Assembly (NCBI GenBank): GCA_036924085.1
Contig: JAVGWX010000011.1
Location: 20,755,955 to 20,819,954, forward strand
Source of the DNA: Ariolimax columbianus
Lineage: Eukaryota; Mollusca; Gastropoda; Stylommatophora; Arionidae
Length of the DNA stretch: 64,000 nucleotides
Direction of reading: 5' to 3'
A program made the position numbers and the translations under genes. Under the pieces are notes generated by a model that did not search any database, was not told the DNA's origin, and worked only from the letters and a program-made list of their open reading frames with translations. Position 1 is the stretch's first letter. Every line of letters begins with the position of its first letter. Positions 20,169 through 30,095 of the stretch are shown here, one piece after another.

Positions 20169-20811
20169 ATCTGTCGGAGACGTACGTACTGCGCACACCG
20201 GTCGGCGGAGGAAGGGTGTGTAAAAAGCCTCACTGGGACGGCCGCAGGGACCGACTGACGGGACGGACGAACGGTTGTTCCACCCGTCCCTCACTCCGTC
20301 GACCTAGGACCGCCTGACAGGGGCCTCCCACACGCACCAGACGACCGACCGACCGGGCTCGCTCGAGGAGGGATGGCAGCGCTCTGTGCAGAACGGATCC
20401 CAACGACCTCGGCGACGAATTTCACTGGGACTAGAGACACCATTTGGCCTGCCCTTCTCCCCTTCTCCGTAGGGAGAGAGAGAACGCAGGGCCTCGAGGC
20501 AACGATTCCTGCTTTCCATTTGCCGGTCACAAGCTCTTTGCGAGAGTCGGACCACCAGCGAGACGTACTGTCGAGCTCTGCTATAAGCCTTAGAGAAATC
20601 ACCACGGACGGACCACGTTTCCTGATACGGACCAGACTAGGGCACCTCGGTGGAGGAGCCACTACCACAAACCGCACCCAATTCGCACTACGGGGAAAGG
20701 CAGGCGAGCGTTTTCCGCAAGCCCGCGCTATCGCTCCGCCTGGCGGGACTGAGATCGCTTTACCAACACTGGTTGAAATTGAGTCGCTGCGGCGAGACAA
20801 CTACCCCAGAT
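20169..20811 (-). other. rDNA 5' external transcribed spacer, possibly from the Pol I start
   Basis: GC-rich sequence immediately upstream of the 18S start and inside the target-site duplications. It is expected to be the pre-rRNA 5'ETS. Its outer end (minus ATCTGGGGTAGTTG) abuts the duplication exactly. If the inserted RNA was full length, this marks the Pol I transcription start, giving an ETS of about 643 nt. This is inference from position; the frames at 20291-20838 are not genes. Confidence 0.75.
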
Positions 20812-20823
20812 GGTGGCTGGTCT
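20812..20823. repeat. Target-site duplication, right
   Basis: GGTGGCTGGTCT, identical to 13413-13424. The minisatellite resumes directly after it. Confidence 0.9.
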
Positions 20824-20935
20824 GAGACACAGTCATGAGGAGTCTGAGGGGGTGAATGGTCTGAGACACAGTTATAAGGAGTATGAGGGAGTGGATAGTA
20901 TGAGACACAGTCATGAGAAGTCTGAAGGAGTAGAA
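20824..20935 (+). repeat. 39-bp minisatellite (right part)
   Basis: About three units of the same repeat as 12535-13412 ('gagacacagtcatgaggag'). They were separated from the main array by the 7.4-kb insertion. Confidence 0.9.
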
Positions 20936-21180
20936 CTATCTGCCAGGAAAAATATTTGTATGATATAGGATTAAGAGTATGTGTTATGTAAATGATAGTT
21001 GTATAATATAGGATTTGGGGGTCTCCATGGCAAAGTGGTCAAGCCGTTTGTCTCATGTTCAGACAGGCGTGGTTTGAATTCGAGCTGTGGTGATGAAGTC
21101 GAACCCTCGCCTTTAACCTTTATGATATAGGATTACGAGTGTGTGTTATGTAGATGATCTGGTGTCTAAAAGCTCAAAAT
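20936..21180 (+). repeat. tRNA-like SINE (about 21022-21118) between near-duplicate flanks
   Basis: The head has TGGCAAAGTGGTCAAGCC (A-box-like) and GGTTTGAATTCGAGC (B-box-like), and the end reads 'gaagtcgaaccctcgccttta'. The same end word occurs at 38432-38450. The flanks 'atgatataggatta' + 'gtgttatgta' recur at 20955-20990 and 21122-21150, which suggests a local duplication around the insertion. Confidence 0.6.
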
Positions 21181-21774
21181 GAATAAAATTTAGAGAAAGT
21201 GTTGACACAATAGAGTGTCTCTGTATATAAAAGAAATGAGCAAACTAATGCGTGAAAAAGTCTCGCAAGTTTCAAGCAGCCACTGGTCTCAAGACGAGGT
21301 GAGATCAGCCTCTAGTATTATCGGAGATGGATGACAAACTCAGATATCCAGTGTACATGCTGTGCACATAATAGACCCTTTTGCAGTTGAAAATCTAAAA
21401 GAGCAGGTTCTTAGCTGATGTCCAGGCAAAAATTCTAAAGGTAACGCAATTCCCACACAGTAGTGGGCACCATGAAGGCCAAAAGGAAGTAGCTCCTCCA
21501 TTATGCAAAGACACAACATGCCAATCACCGGTTTTTCTGCACACTCATTGTCAAGTATTATTAAAAAAACTGTTGTAGGACTTTTATTCTCATTGTTTGG
21601 GTAGTCGAGAGGTTTTAAAGGCTAAGGACTACAGGCTGCTTCACCTCTGCTGTCATTGTGATGAGTCATGTGCTGGCTTTGTTTGTTTATGACACCCCTA
21701 ACAGAAAAACAACATATGCCATACCGGGAACTCGACCTACTGCCTTAGGAGGCAGGCATTGAAACCATTCATAA
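21181..21774. repeat. Unclassified repeat piece, otherwise empty
   Basis: The segment 21325-21445 ('gatgacaaactcagatatccagtg', 'ctgtgcacataatag', 'gttgaaaatct') is repeated at 23027-23130. No coding sequence was seen in the remainder. Confidence 0.45.
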
Positions 21775-22265
21775 AAGCATAGTCCAGAAGATACCTGCTG
21801 ACTGCAACATCCCAGGCAATGAGGTGGCAAACAGACTCGCCAGAGAGGGAGGAACACTGCAGCAGAGTGATACCGCAACCATATTCGATGAGACAAAATT
21901 AGCCATCAAGGCTACATACAGAGCAAAATGGAAAAAAGACCACCCTGGCCACATAGAAAATGATGCCTACCACCAACTTTCCATGCCAGATCAGGAGATC
22001 ATTCTCCAGATACGCATAGGACACAATAGACTGAGATGCCATCTCTACAATAAGTTCAAGATTGGCACTACAGACCTTTGTGTCTGCGGCACAGCCCCCA
22101 TGATTGCAGTCCTGCCCATTGTATACCAACAAAAGAAGTAGCATTTGGCAACAACCAGTGTCCTTCCAGGGAAAGCTGAACGGAAGTGCATGGAGCCTCA
22201 AGTCGACTGCTGCCTTCGTTAAAGTCATTGAAGTCAAGGTCTGAAGACTAATGAGGAAGAAGAAG
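21775..22265 (+). pseudogene. Nimb-like LINE 3' end, 5'-truncated, one frameshift
   Basis: The frame starts in the RNase H end (NIPGNEVANRLAREGG) and runs through DETKLAIKATYRAKWKKDH, HNRLRCHLYNKFKIG and CVCGTAPM. It shifts frame near 22105 and continues to the stop near 22242. The tail is GAGGAAGAAGAAGAAACC. It is closely parallel to residues 1155-1302 of the intact LINE at 13447-17355, but not identical, so it belongs to a related subfamily. Confidence 0.85.
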
Positions 22266-22581
22266 AAACCATTCAAGAAAAAAGGACCTCTACAGACCCA
22301 GGGGTAGACGATGAGGAGCAGATAAGAGAAGAGAGGATGAAACAATAAAAAGAGCAATGAAGAAAAATGGCTACATCTAATAAAACATGGCTAAAATGAA
22401 AACAACTATTGTAAGACAATGAAAACGCAAACAAATATGTGATTTAAGCAGAAGGGGAAATACAACAAAATTATGATACATAGAGAGCATCATAATAAAC
22501 CACAGAAGATGACAACAGATCAAATATTTAAGAGAATTATATTAGCTGAAGTAGGCTTCTAGAAAATAAGAATACTACAAA
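22266..22581. other. No recognised feature
   Basis: A-rich sequence with no motif, tail or tRNA box. Confidence 0.45.
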
Positions 22582-22604
22582 TTAAGAGAGAGAGCGAGAG
22601 AGAG

Positions 22605-22647
<43 letters not shown>

Positions 22648-22730
22648 AAGCTTTAGAGAGAACAAGCAAGAGAGAAAAAGAGAGAGCAAGCAAGAGAGAG
22701 AGAGCGACCAAGCAAGAGAGAGAGGGATCA
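22582..22730 (+). repeat. (GA)n microsatellite
   Basis: A long, slightly interrupted GA array with AAGCAAGA interruptions. Confidence 0.9.
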
Positions 22731-23135
22731 TCCTGCAATGTTATTTTGAATCAATATTACTTGACGAATGCCAGTCCAGGAGAATGAATAAACAGAGAAA
22801 TGCATTGGCACTACAGAAATGTGGTGCCTAGGAAGAATACTATTTATACCAATGGCAGCTTAGAAATCCAATAAAGATATTGTTGAAGAAAACAATATTA
22901 AAATTTCACTACTAATGAGAATTTGTTGTGTTCATTAGATATGCACTCAGAGAGTGGGTCTGGTAATTCTTGTAACAATGGGAAAGATTGAAGTGGGGAA
23001 GCTAGGCACAGGAAGTCAGAACAAGATGGATGATAAACTCAGATGTCCAGTGTTCAAGCTGTGCACATAATAGAATGCTTGGCAGTTGAAAATCTACAGT
23101 TAGTCACTGTCCAGGCACAAATTATAAAGGTAACA
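22731..23135. repeat. Unclassified; second copy of a local repeat
   Basis: 23027-23130 repeats the block at 21325-21445. The remainder shows nothing. Confidence 0.45.
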
Positions 23136-23345
23136 AGTTAATTAAAGAAAGGTCCAGATTAGATACCAAGAAATATTTTTGTAGTCAGGTGACTGCTTGT
23201 AATGCATTGCCACAGGAAATAGTAAAGGAATGGTCAATTAATGCATTCAAGAATAGATTGGGTGCACATAGTTAGTTTTTTTAAGATCAAGTGAATGTAA
23301 AAGGAACTGATTGTATACAGATTCTAGAAAGTCTTCTAAACCAGA
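23136..23345 (+). pseudogene. CR1-like LINE tail
   Basis: It contains 'aaagaaaggtccagatta', 'aatgcattgccacagga' and 'aagaatagattgggtgcac', the DNA for the FSQRVVNxWNALP end of CR1 elements. The shared 3'UTR words follow. It is truncated and frameshifted. Confidence 0.7.
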
Positions 23346-23486
23346 AATAAAGATGTTCTGTGCTGTAGTGGCAAATGAAATAGTAAAATACAGAGTATCC
23401 AAAGTTCTGATATGTTCAAAGATAGATGGTTAAGAGAGAAATTTGTTGTCATTGTCACCTGATTGCTTGTTGATTTCTTCTCCATT

Positions 23487-23760
23487 ACAAGTGGAGACTC
23501 AGTGGTCTCGAAGTAAGGTGTCCACTTCGGTGCTGGAGGTCGAGTATTTGAATCATGGTGGAAACCAGGATTCTTTTCATGTGGATATTCTGGTAAACAT
23601 TCCTTGATCTCTGGTTAGTGAGATCAGACTCCCATGTTAAGCGTCGAGCACATACAAAAATTTCTTGGCAGTTAGAAATCGCAAAGAGTAGGCTTAACCG
23701 GCCACAGCCCAGACAAAATTAAAAATTACCTAAGTTATTTGTACCTTTCCCAGGTGGTTT
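23487..23760 (+). repeat. tRNA-derived SINE (family 1), copy 2
   Basis: It matches 5057-5330: 'gagactcagtggtctcgaa', B-box-like TATTTGAATCATGG, 'ctggttagtgagatcagactccc' and 'gcgtcgagcaca'. It is more diverged, with an insertion in the head region. Confidence 0.7.
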
Positions 23761-23869
23761 GTTAAGAACAGCTATAGATGGATCCTAACTGGCTGCGGGT
23801 CTACTTAGCTCTAGTGCTTAAATCTATTAAGATGGACTCGCACACCGGTAAAAATCACCCTACAAGAAA

Positions 23870-23935
23870 CTGGTTGTATACAGACTCTGTGGAGTCTTCT
23901 AAACCAGTTTAAACACATCAAGTTAAATAAAGTTG
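23870..23935 (+). repeat. CR1-like 3' tail fragment
   Basis: 'gaaactggttgtatacagac' followed by 'tcttctaaaccagt' and a TTAA-rich tail. Confidence 0.7.
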
Positions 23936-24064
23936 TTTATATTATTACATCTGATCACGTGATGCTAGAAATGTAAGAGAGACATCTTTAGGATGATCTG
24001 CTATTCTTAGATACATGCCTCGTTTCTGAACCATATAGTAGAACTGTTTATACAAATCTGTTCT

Positions 24065-24830
24065 CTCTTTTGCCTTCTATCACCCAGGGGTGCATAGGCC
24101 AACGGATGAACCAACCCTTACCAAGCAGATCTGTCCTGTGCAAACTTTCCCACTTCTTTCCAGCTTTTTCCTTTCTTTACTTCCGTCTCCAGATCTCGTC
24201 TTAATGTATTCCTTGGTCTGCCTATGCCTCTCCTTCTCTGGGGGTACCATGACAGGGATTGCCTGGTCATACTGGCCTGGAGCTTTCTTAATGTATGACC
24301 CATCCATCTCCACTTTCTTCCTAAGATTTCCTGTTCCAATTTACCTTGTCCTGCTCTCTCCCACAGTCTGTCGTTTGAAACTTTGTCGAACCATTTTATA
24401 CCAAGAATATTTCTCAGGCATCTGTTGACAAAACCCTGCAGTCTCCTGTCATTGCCTTTGGTCATCCTCCAGATTTCCACTCCATACAGCAGGACTGGCT
24501 TCACATTTGAATTGAAAATCCTTATTTTTGTCTTCCTTCTTATTTTCTTGGAGTTCCATACGGGTTTCAACATTCAGAATGCAACTCTTGCTTTTGGTAT
24601 TCTTGTTTTTATATCCTCATCTGTCCCTCCTTCCTTGTTGATGATACTTCCTAGGTATGTAAATACTTCAGTAAAGAATCCAGTCCACTGCCAGGATGAA
24701 CAGGAAAAGTGACAGTAGACAACCCTGTTGTACCCCTGATTTAATTATGAATGGCTCTGTGAGTTGTCCTTCGTGTATAACTCTATAACGAATCTGATCA
24801 CCAGCCTAATTTGATAAAGTTAGGTAACAT
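24065..24830 (-). pseudogene. LINE reverse transcriptase, WRWMGHTL family, internally deleted
   Basis: On the minus strand a degraded RT palm piece (YNRV...FSCSSWQW, corresponding to the G-x-R-Q-G-C block) is followed directly by FTYLGSIINKEGGTDEDIK. The YADD-bearing segment has therefore been deleted. An open frame (24573-24118) then gives TKIRIFNSNVKPVLLYGVEI, LRNILGIKWFDKVSNDRLWE, KWRWMGHTLRK, TRQSLSWYPQ and GRPRNTLRRDLETEVK, ending AQDRSAW. The 5' half is missing. It is the best-preserved copy of this family in the window. Confidence 0.85.
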
Positions 24831-25150
24831 TTTTATACATGTGAATAAAGGTAAGCTAAAGGTCACTCCCACGGCAACAACTGCCATTGGGGATGAATAT
24901 ACCCCTTCATGTACGACGCCGCAGCCTATGTGAGGTGGGATAGCCAGTTCCCTTCCTTGCTGTTTATACCTTCCCCAGCTCATACATTAGGTAGCCATTT
25001 ACAGCTGGGTTGACCGAAGGAGCAGTCATATCAGGAACGAACAACGCCTGGATTTTTTCTGTCCATCTGTGATTTCAAACTCTGGTTACGCTGTAATCCC
25101 CCTTTTAACAAGCAAGCTCACTGTCAACTAGGCTACACACTCCCCCAATA
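24831..25150 (+). repeat. SINE-like repeat with a conserved core
   Basis: The core 'ggtgggatagccagttccctt' plus 'ggtagccatttacagctggg' recurs with variation at 32480-32640, 46950-47090 and 57656-57795. It is non-coding. Confidence 0.55.
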
Positions 25151-25369
25151 AAGGTAGGAAAACTAATTGTATTACTTTTACGTGAGAATAAATACAAAAA
25201 CAACCTACATTACAACAAAAGGTCTTCATCTGAGACTAAAGACAACACAACTAAGAATCTGTAACAAATATAAACAATAAAGAAAGATGGTAAGGGAAAT
25301 CTTCACAATTTGGATGTCAGCTGACCCTAGGTAGACATAGAGGTAGGAAGAGACAAATCTTCACTAAAA

Positions 25370-26165
25370 CAGAATGCATGTCAATGGCAGTAAAATAAAT
25401 ACAGGATTAAATGATGAATTTGTAAACAATCTTTGCCCAATTTGTATACTAGATTGCTCGGCGGATGACATTAGAATGATACAAAAGAAAAGAGACCTAG
25501 GGGTTATAATAGATCATATAGGTAAGGTGAGGGGGCAAGTCCAGGTAGCAGTGAAAAAGGCATATGCAATGTTAGGTATGATAAAAAAAGAAATACTAAA
25601 CACAGGAGCAAGGAAGTGATAGTCAAACTGTATAAAGCATTAGTTAGACCTAGATTGGAGTACTGTGTACAGGTGTGGAGTCCTCATCGTAGAGGGGATA
25701 TAAACTTGATGGAAAGGATACAAAAAAGAGTGAAAAAAACTGATAGTAGGATTCCAGAATTACAGTTATGAGAAGAGACTCAGAAAAACCGGCCTTCAGT
25801 GTCTAGAAAAGAGAAGAATTCGAGGTGACTTAATACAAGTTTATAAGATGATCAAAGGAACGGATAAATTAAACTATAACAAGTTTCTCAAAATACAACC
25901 AGCTACATGAACAAGAGGGCATAGCTACAAATTAACAAAAGAAAGGTCCAGATTAGATATCAGGAAATATTTTTTTAGTCAGAGAGTGGTGACTGCTTGG
26001 AATGCATTGCTGCAGTAGGTAGTGGAGGCAGGGATAATTAATGCATTTAAGAATAGATTGGATGCGCATGGTTTTTAGAGCAAGAAAATGTAAATGAAAC
26101 TGATTGTATACAGACTTTGCAGAGTCTTCTAAACCAGTATAAAGATGTTAAGTTAAGTTAAGATG
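25370..26165 (+). pseudogene. CR1-like LINE, thumb to 3' end
   Basis: The frames read KKRDLGVIIDHIGKVRGQVQ, VAVKKAYAMLGMIKKE, then (shifted) VKLYKALVRPRLEYCVQVWS and PHRRGDINLMERIQKRVKK, and later RGDLIQVYK-like and FSQRVV-like blocks. The tail has 'cttctaaaccagtataaagatg' and GTTAAGTTAA. This is the longest CR1 copy here; it begins after the YADD motif and carries multiple frameshifts. Confidence 0.88.
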
Positions 26166-26424
26166 AGAATAAAGCCACTGCACAATGAGATCATGCCCGA
26201 AAGAGGCAACTAAAAGTTGGATCTAACCCTTCTAGACTAGAAGACTTCAAGTCACAGCAATGCACAACTGCCATTCACACAAGTCAAAAGTCTACTGTGT
26301 GTGAAGTAGCCTTAATGGATTCAAACAAAGTTCTAGAAACAATACCAAAAATTTGCAGAAAAAAATTAAAGAATACTTTATTTTCCTGAGGAGGAAAAAG
26401 AGGAAGTGAATTCTGATATGTTGG
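26166..26424. other. No recognised feature
   Basis: Nothing supported. Confidence 0.4.
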
Positions 26425-26800
26425 GTAGATGTTAGAATGGGCGCCTGTTTTTCTCCAATACTCAATCAATCAATTAAAACCTCTGAGCTCCATGTGAAGC
26501 ATAGGTCTTCAACAAATATTCACCATGACTATCAATATTGTGCCAACTGCCCAAGCTCTGGCCAGGACCTCCTTTCCCACAAGTTTGCCACAACCTCCAA
26601 TTTCCCTTTGTGCCTTGGTCTGCCCCTGTGTCTTCTGCCTTACTGATTCCAGAACAGGGACTGTCTGGTAATACAATCATTGGGTTTCCTTTAAAATGTG
26701 TGCCCAACGAAATGTCAGCATGTTCACGTCACATCAAATGTCGTTGGAGTCTGTCCGGTTCTCTGTACATTTGTGACTTTATCATACTATTTCAAACCCT
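26425..26800 (-). pseudogene. LINE 3'-end fragment with (TTGA)n tail
   Basis: Read on the minus strand it ends 'ttgaagacctatgcttcaca', then 'ggagctcagaggttttaatt' and GATTGATTGA. The same 3' word occurs at 28480-28560, 52990-53060 and 57896-57925. Upstream frames are too broken to assign. Confidence 0.55.
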
Positions 26801-26884
26801 CTATTCAACACGGACACACATTGATTAAATATTGGTCTTAGTATATTTCCTCAAGTCTGATAAATGTAACCATGAGCCTCTCTT

Positions 26885-27490
26885 AAAATGATTTTAGTAT
26901 AATCTGGAAAGTCTGGCTGATGTTAGAGTGTGGGTCTTGTTTCCTGTATTGATTTTAGTGTAATCTGGAAAGTCTGGCTGATGTTAGATTGTGGGTCTGT
27001 CTTGTTTCCTGTAAATATTCTAGTATAATCTGGAAAGTCTGGCTGATGTTAGAGTGTGGGTCTGTCTTGTTTCCTGTAAATATTCTAGTATAATTTGGAA
27101 AGTCTGGCTGATGTTAGAGTGTGGGTCTGTCTTGTTTCCTGTAAATATTCTAGTATAATCTGGAAAGTCTGGCTGATGTTAGAGTGTGGGTCTTGTTTCC
27201 TGTACTGATTTTAGTGTAATCTGGAAAGTCTGGCTGATGTTAGATTGTGGGTCTGTCTTGTTTCCTGTAAATATTCTAGTATAATCTGGAAAGTCTGGCT
27301 GATGTTAGAGTGTGGGTCTGTCTTGTTTCCTGTAAATATTCTAGTATAATTTGGAAAGTCTGGCTGATGTTAGAGTGTGGGTCTGTCTTGTTTCCTGTAA
27401 ATATTCTAGTATAATCTGGAAAGTCTGGCTGATGTTAGAGTGTGGGTCTTGTTTCCTGTACTGATTTTAGTGTAATCTGGAAAGTCTGGT
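26885..27490 (+). repeat. ~62-bp minisatellite, about 10 units
   Basis: Units carry 'ctggaaagtctggctgatg', 'ttagagtgtgggtct' and 'tgtttcctgta'. Two alternating unit types differ by a 5-6-base insertion (TGTCT) and by ATTTTAGT versus ATATTCTAGT. This higher-order alternation points to unequal exchange of blocks. It lies about 250 bp 3' of a CREB3L-like exon, in the presumed intron. Confidence 0.9.
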
Positions 27491-27743
27491 AAATATCATT
27501 GTGGGCCAATTTCTACACAGAATGCCCACAAAATGACTACCAAAGTCTGGAAGATACTAAAGTGTATATTGTGCCTGCCTTATTTCCAGCATTAGTTTTA
27601 GTGTGTCCCTTACAGTCTTGTAGATGTAAGTATGAGTATCTGGTGTTTCCTATTGTGGATTAAAGAATGCAAAAATGTAAAAAATGTTACCTTTACTTAA
27701 TAATGAATGTAAAAAAGAAGTACAATAAACTATGGTTACTTAC

Positions 27744-27928
27744 TGGACTGAGAAATAATGGCTGAGTGAATGCTTTGTCTGAGACTGGAGACAATGAAGA
27801 TGAATGTCTATAAGATGCTTGTCGGATGGGGCTAGAGGGAGCAGACTGCTGAGGACTCTGGCTGCCCTCGCTGTCACTGCCTGAGCTGCCAGGTGGAGTT
27901 GGGGGCAGGACAATAGACTCATGACTAA
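27744..27928 (-). CDS. CREB3L: CREB3L/CrebA-like transcription factor, exon (PPTP-GSDSEGS region)
   Basis: A 185-nt internal exon on the minus strand. The acceptor (TTTTCTCCCCACAG) ends at 27929 and the donor GTAAGTAACC starts at 27743. Its first two bases complete a codon split from the exon at 29802; it ends in phase 0. It encodes IVLPPTPPGSSGSDSEGS followed by a Ser/Pro-rich stretch (APSSPIRQ). This is the conserved segment that precedes the bZIP domain in CREB3L1, CREB3L2 and Drosophila CrebA, which are ER-anchored regulators of secretory-pathway genes activated by regulated proteolysis. The bZIP exon should follow at lower coordinates but was not found in the window. Confidence 0.9.
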
Positions 27929-28061
27929 CTGTGGGGAGAAAACATAGAATCAAACAAAATGAGGGTGGACAATCAATCATGAATTGTTAGAGGCAGCTGC
28001 CTCAAGGATCTCCTAATGCAGAGTTTACTTATTTAGATGTTGGTAGTAAACATTTCAATCT

Positions 28062-28455
28062 TCTTCTTTGTTCATCCTCAGATCAAAGTCCTGGTTTCTC
28101 TTACATCCTCAGATCAAGGTCCCGGTTTCTCTTACAAAGGACACCGTTGTTTATAAGGCTATTTTATCTCCATACAGCTTTTGTCTCATATCTGTATCAC
28201 GAGGCCAGTATTGTTCTCTCTCTTCCTGCGTGAGCATGCAGCTTTGTAGGATGTGTTCCACAAACATGGTACGCTCCCTACTTGGACACCTATCACCTTT
28301 CACAATCCTCATTTTGTTGTAAAGATGGCCCTTGAGTCTGGTATGCCCAGTTCTCAGTCTGAAGATGATGACTTGCTTTTCTCTAATTAAATTATTGTCT
28401 TCTTTTCAGAAGAAGTAGTGTTGATCCGCCAATTTTCTCTTGGAGTTGGCTTTAA
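28062..28455 (-). pseudogene. Nimb-like LINE 3' end, intronic
   Basis: On the minus strand: REKQVIIFRLRTGHTRLKGH, LYNKMRIVKG, a zinc-knuckle-like remnant and QKLYGDK, then a GAAGAAG tail at 28064. A 30-bp direct repeat ('catcctcagatcaa' twice) lies near the tail. It is truncated and frameshifted, and lies in the intron between the CREB3L-like exons. Confidence 0.8.
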
Positions 28456-28479
28456 TTATGGTCTTGACCTCATTAAAAA

Positions 28480-28560
28480 TACATTTCAATCAATCGCTCA
28501 ATCAATCAAACCTTTTCAGCTCCCTGTGGAGCATAGGTCTTCAACAAATAAATGCCAAAT
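28480..28560 (-). repeat. LINE 3' tail with (TTGA)n
   Basis: The minus strand shows 'gaagacctatgctccacagg', then 'gagctgaaaaggtttgattg' and (ATTGA)n. Confidence 0.6.
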
Positions 28561-28890
28561 CATCAAATGTTGACGTGTCCATATCGAGTGAAGTTTTCAC
28601 AGTTTAAAATTTCTACATGATGGGGTATAAAGCCATATGTCCAACCCTCCATAGTTATTTTTTACAACCTGCCTGACAGGTTACAGTGTTACTATTCTTT
28701 ACTCCCATTTCAGACCCTGCTAATACTCAGTCAAGCAAACATTTAAATTGATACATTTTCTTCTTCTCTGTATCTTCATGTGTCAAATTCTATGTATGTA
28801 CAGAACACAATTATCATATTACTAATTTTTTCCACCACATTCTCATCGAAAGAAAACATGCTATGCTGTTCTGATAGCTTCACTAGTTCT
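28561..28890. other. Intron sequence, no feature
   Basis: Nothing was recognised. Confidence 0.45.
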
Positions 28891-28894
28891 TGTC

Positions 28895-29450
28895 AAGTTA
28901 TTTGACACAATGACTACATCAGTTCAACAGATATCCTACAAGAACATTGAACTGAGGGCAGCCTTGGCAAACATGTCTTACGGGTTCCAGAAAGCAGTGA
29001 TACAGTGGATACCATCACAGAGTAACATTTTTAAAAATCAGGAGGACGACAGTCTTCCAAAGAGGGAGTGAAAGTGATACAGGACGAATACCTGGTCAAC
29101 TATGAAGAAGCAAAAGCCATAATAAAAGGGCAATATAAGATAAAGTGGGAGGAAGAACACCTCAAACACTATGCAGATGATGGATACTACTAACTGTCCA
29201 GAAAAGAACAAGTTATCAAACTACATCTCCAAACTGGCCACATCAGAATGAGGCACCATCTGTAACCAAATTCAAGATAGGTACCACCAGCCTATGTTAC
29301 TGGCGCCTGGCAAGCATAACAGCAGAACATGTACTTCAAGACTGCACCCAGCACACAAATCTGAAGAGAACGATGTGGTCTACACCGACTCCCCACTAGA
29401 AGAAATTGTATGGCAGTATTGAGACCCTGAAAAAGACAGGGTAATTTATT
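28895..29450 (+). pseudogene. Nimb-like LINE, RNase H to C-terminus, degraded
   Basis: Frames read NIELRAALANMSYGFQKAVI and QWIPSQSN (RNase H end), then YLVNYEEAKAIIKGQYKIKW, then LSRKEQVIKLHLQTGH, a zinc-knuckle-like end and CTQHTNLK. Several stops and frameshifts are present. It is parallel to residues about 1115-1290 of the intact LINE and lies in the CREB3L-like intron. Confidence 0.8.
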
Positions 29451-29565
29451 GAAAAATCTGGTCCCACTCTAAATGAGCAATTATCGCAGAAGAATTCAAC
29501 TAATATCAAGTGTGAAATTGAGAAAAACAATGTATGGTCTAACCAAATTTGGAACTCTTTTGGAA

Positions 29566-29660
29566 GGAGACTGCATGGTCTAGGGGTGAAGCATCCGCTA
29601 CACAATTCCAACACACCGGATTCAAATCACGCTTGTGTCCCGTTTGAAATATGGGTTTTA
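29566..29660 (+). repeat. tRNA-like SINE head
   Basis: TGGTCTAGGGGTGAAGC (A-box-like) and GGATTCAAATCACGC (B-box-like) are followed by 'ttgtgtcccgtttgaa'. A related head lies at 54390-54480. No cloverleaf closes, so it is not a tRNA gene. Confidence 0.6.
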
Positions 29661-29801
29661 TTTTCTCCTCCACGTATGGAAAGTAATCACAATCTACTGT
29701 ACTACATTTTTGCAAAGAAACTTATAACAGCCAGTTGGCAGTTGTAAGAAAGGACATGCTACTTACTTTACTATTAACAGAAAAACTTTAAATGTACTCA
29801 C

Positions 29802-30095
29802 CAGTTTGTTCATGTAAGTGGTCTTCTAAATAGTTGACCGGCTCCTGTTTAATCTGGATGGTTGGGAAGTTGATGGTCTCAGTGGTAAAGAAGGAAGATG
29901 TTGAAGATGCTGTGGATGTTGATGCTGTGGTAAAGATGATTGTTGGCTGCCGTGTGATACTTAGCGTAGAAGCTGTAGTTGTCAATTGTAAGAAAGTTTC
30001 TTGGTTGGTTGTTTCACATTTGACAGGAAATGTGGACACAGATTTCATGGTCAGATCCAGAGCTGAAGTGTTTGAGAACATATGTGAGTCCATGT
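29802..30095 (-). CDS. CREB3L: CREB3L/CrebA-like transcription factor, exon (Ser/Thr-rich region, IKQEP)
   Basis: A 294-nt internal exon on the minus strand: acceptor TTATTCCTCAG, donor GTGAGTACAT. Both junctions are phase 1 and join in frame to 45305-45491 upstream and 27744-27928 downstream. It encodes DMDSHMFSNTSALDLTMKS, a long Ser/Thr-rich tract (FTTASTSTASSTSSF) and PTIQIKQEPVNYLEDHL. The IKQEP sits where CREB3L1/2 have a conserved I-K-x-E-P motif, a psi-K-x-E sumoylation consensus. The open frame runs into the intron on both sides, so splice sites define the ends. Confidence 0.88.

Larger units (their letters stand above)
13425..20811 (-). mobile_element. 7.4-kb chimeric retrotransposon: rDNA 5'ETS + 18S + I-group LINE
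   Basis: One insertion, read on the minus strand: 5'ETS (20811-20169), 18S nt 1 to about 1238 (20168-18931), tandem hairpin/18S units and leader (18930-17356), an intact LINE ORF (17355-13447), a short 3'UTR and a (GAA)4 tail ending at 13425. A 12-bp target-site duplication flanks it, and the whole thing interrupts a 39-bp minisatellite. The polarity is that of a single reverse-transcribed RNA made from an rRNA promoter through 18S into the LINE. Either the LINE sat in an 18S gene and was co-transcribed by Pol I, or the RT switched template to pre-rRNA. The intact ORF and clean 18S mean it is young. Confidence 0.85.

Noticed and set aside
20291..20838. Overlapping 150-169-codon frames on both strands
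   Set aside because: They lie in the GC-rich rDNA external transcribed spacer, where long chance frames are expected.
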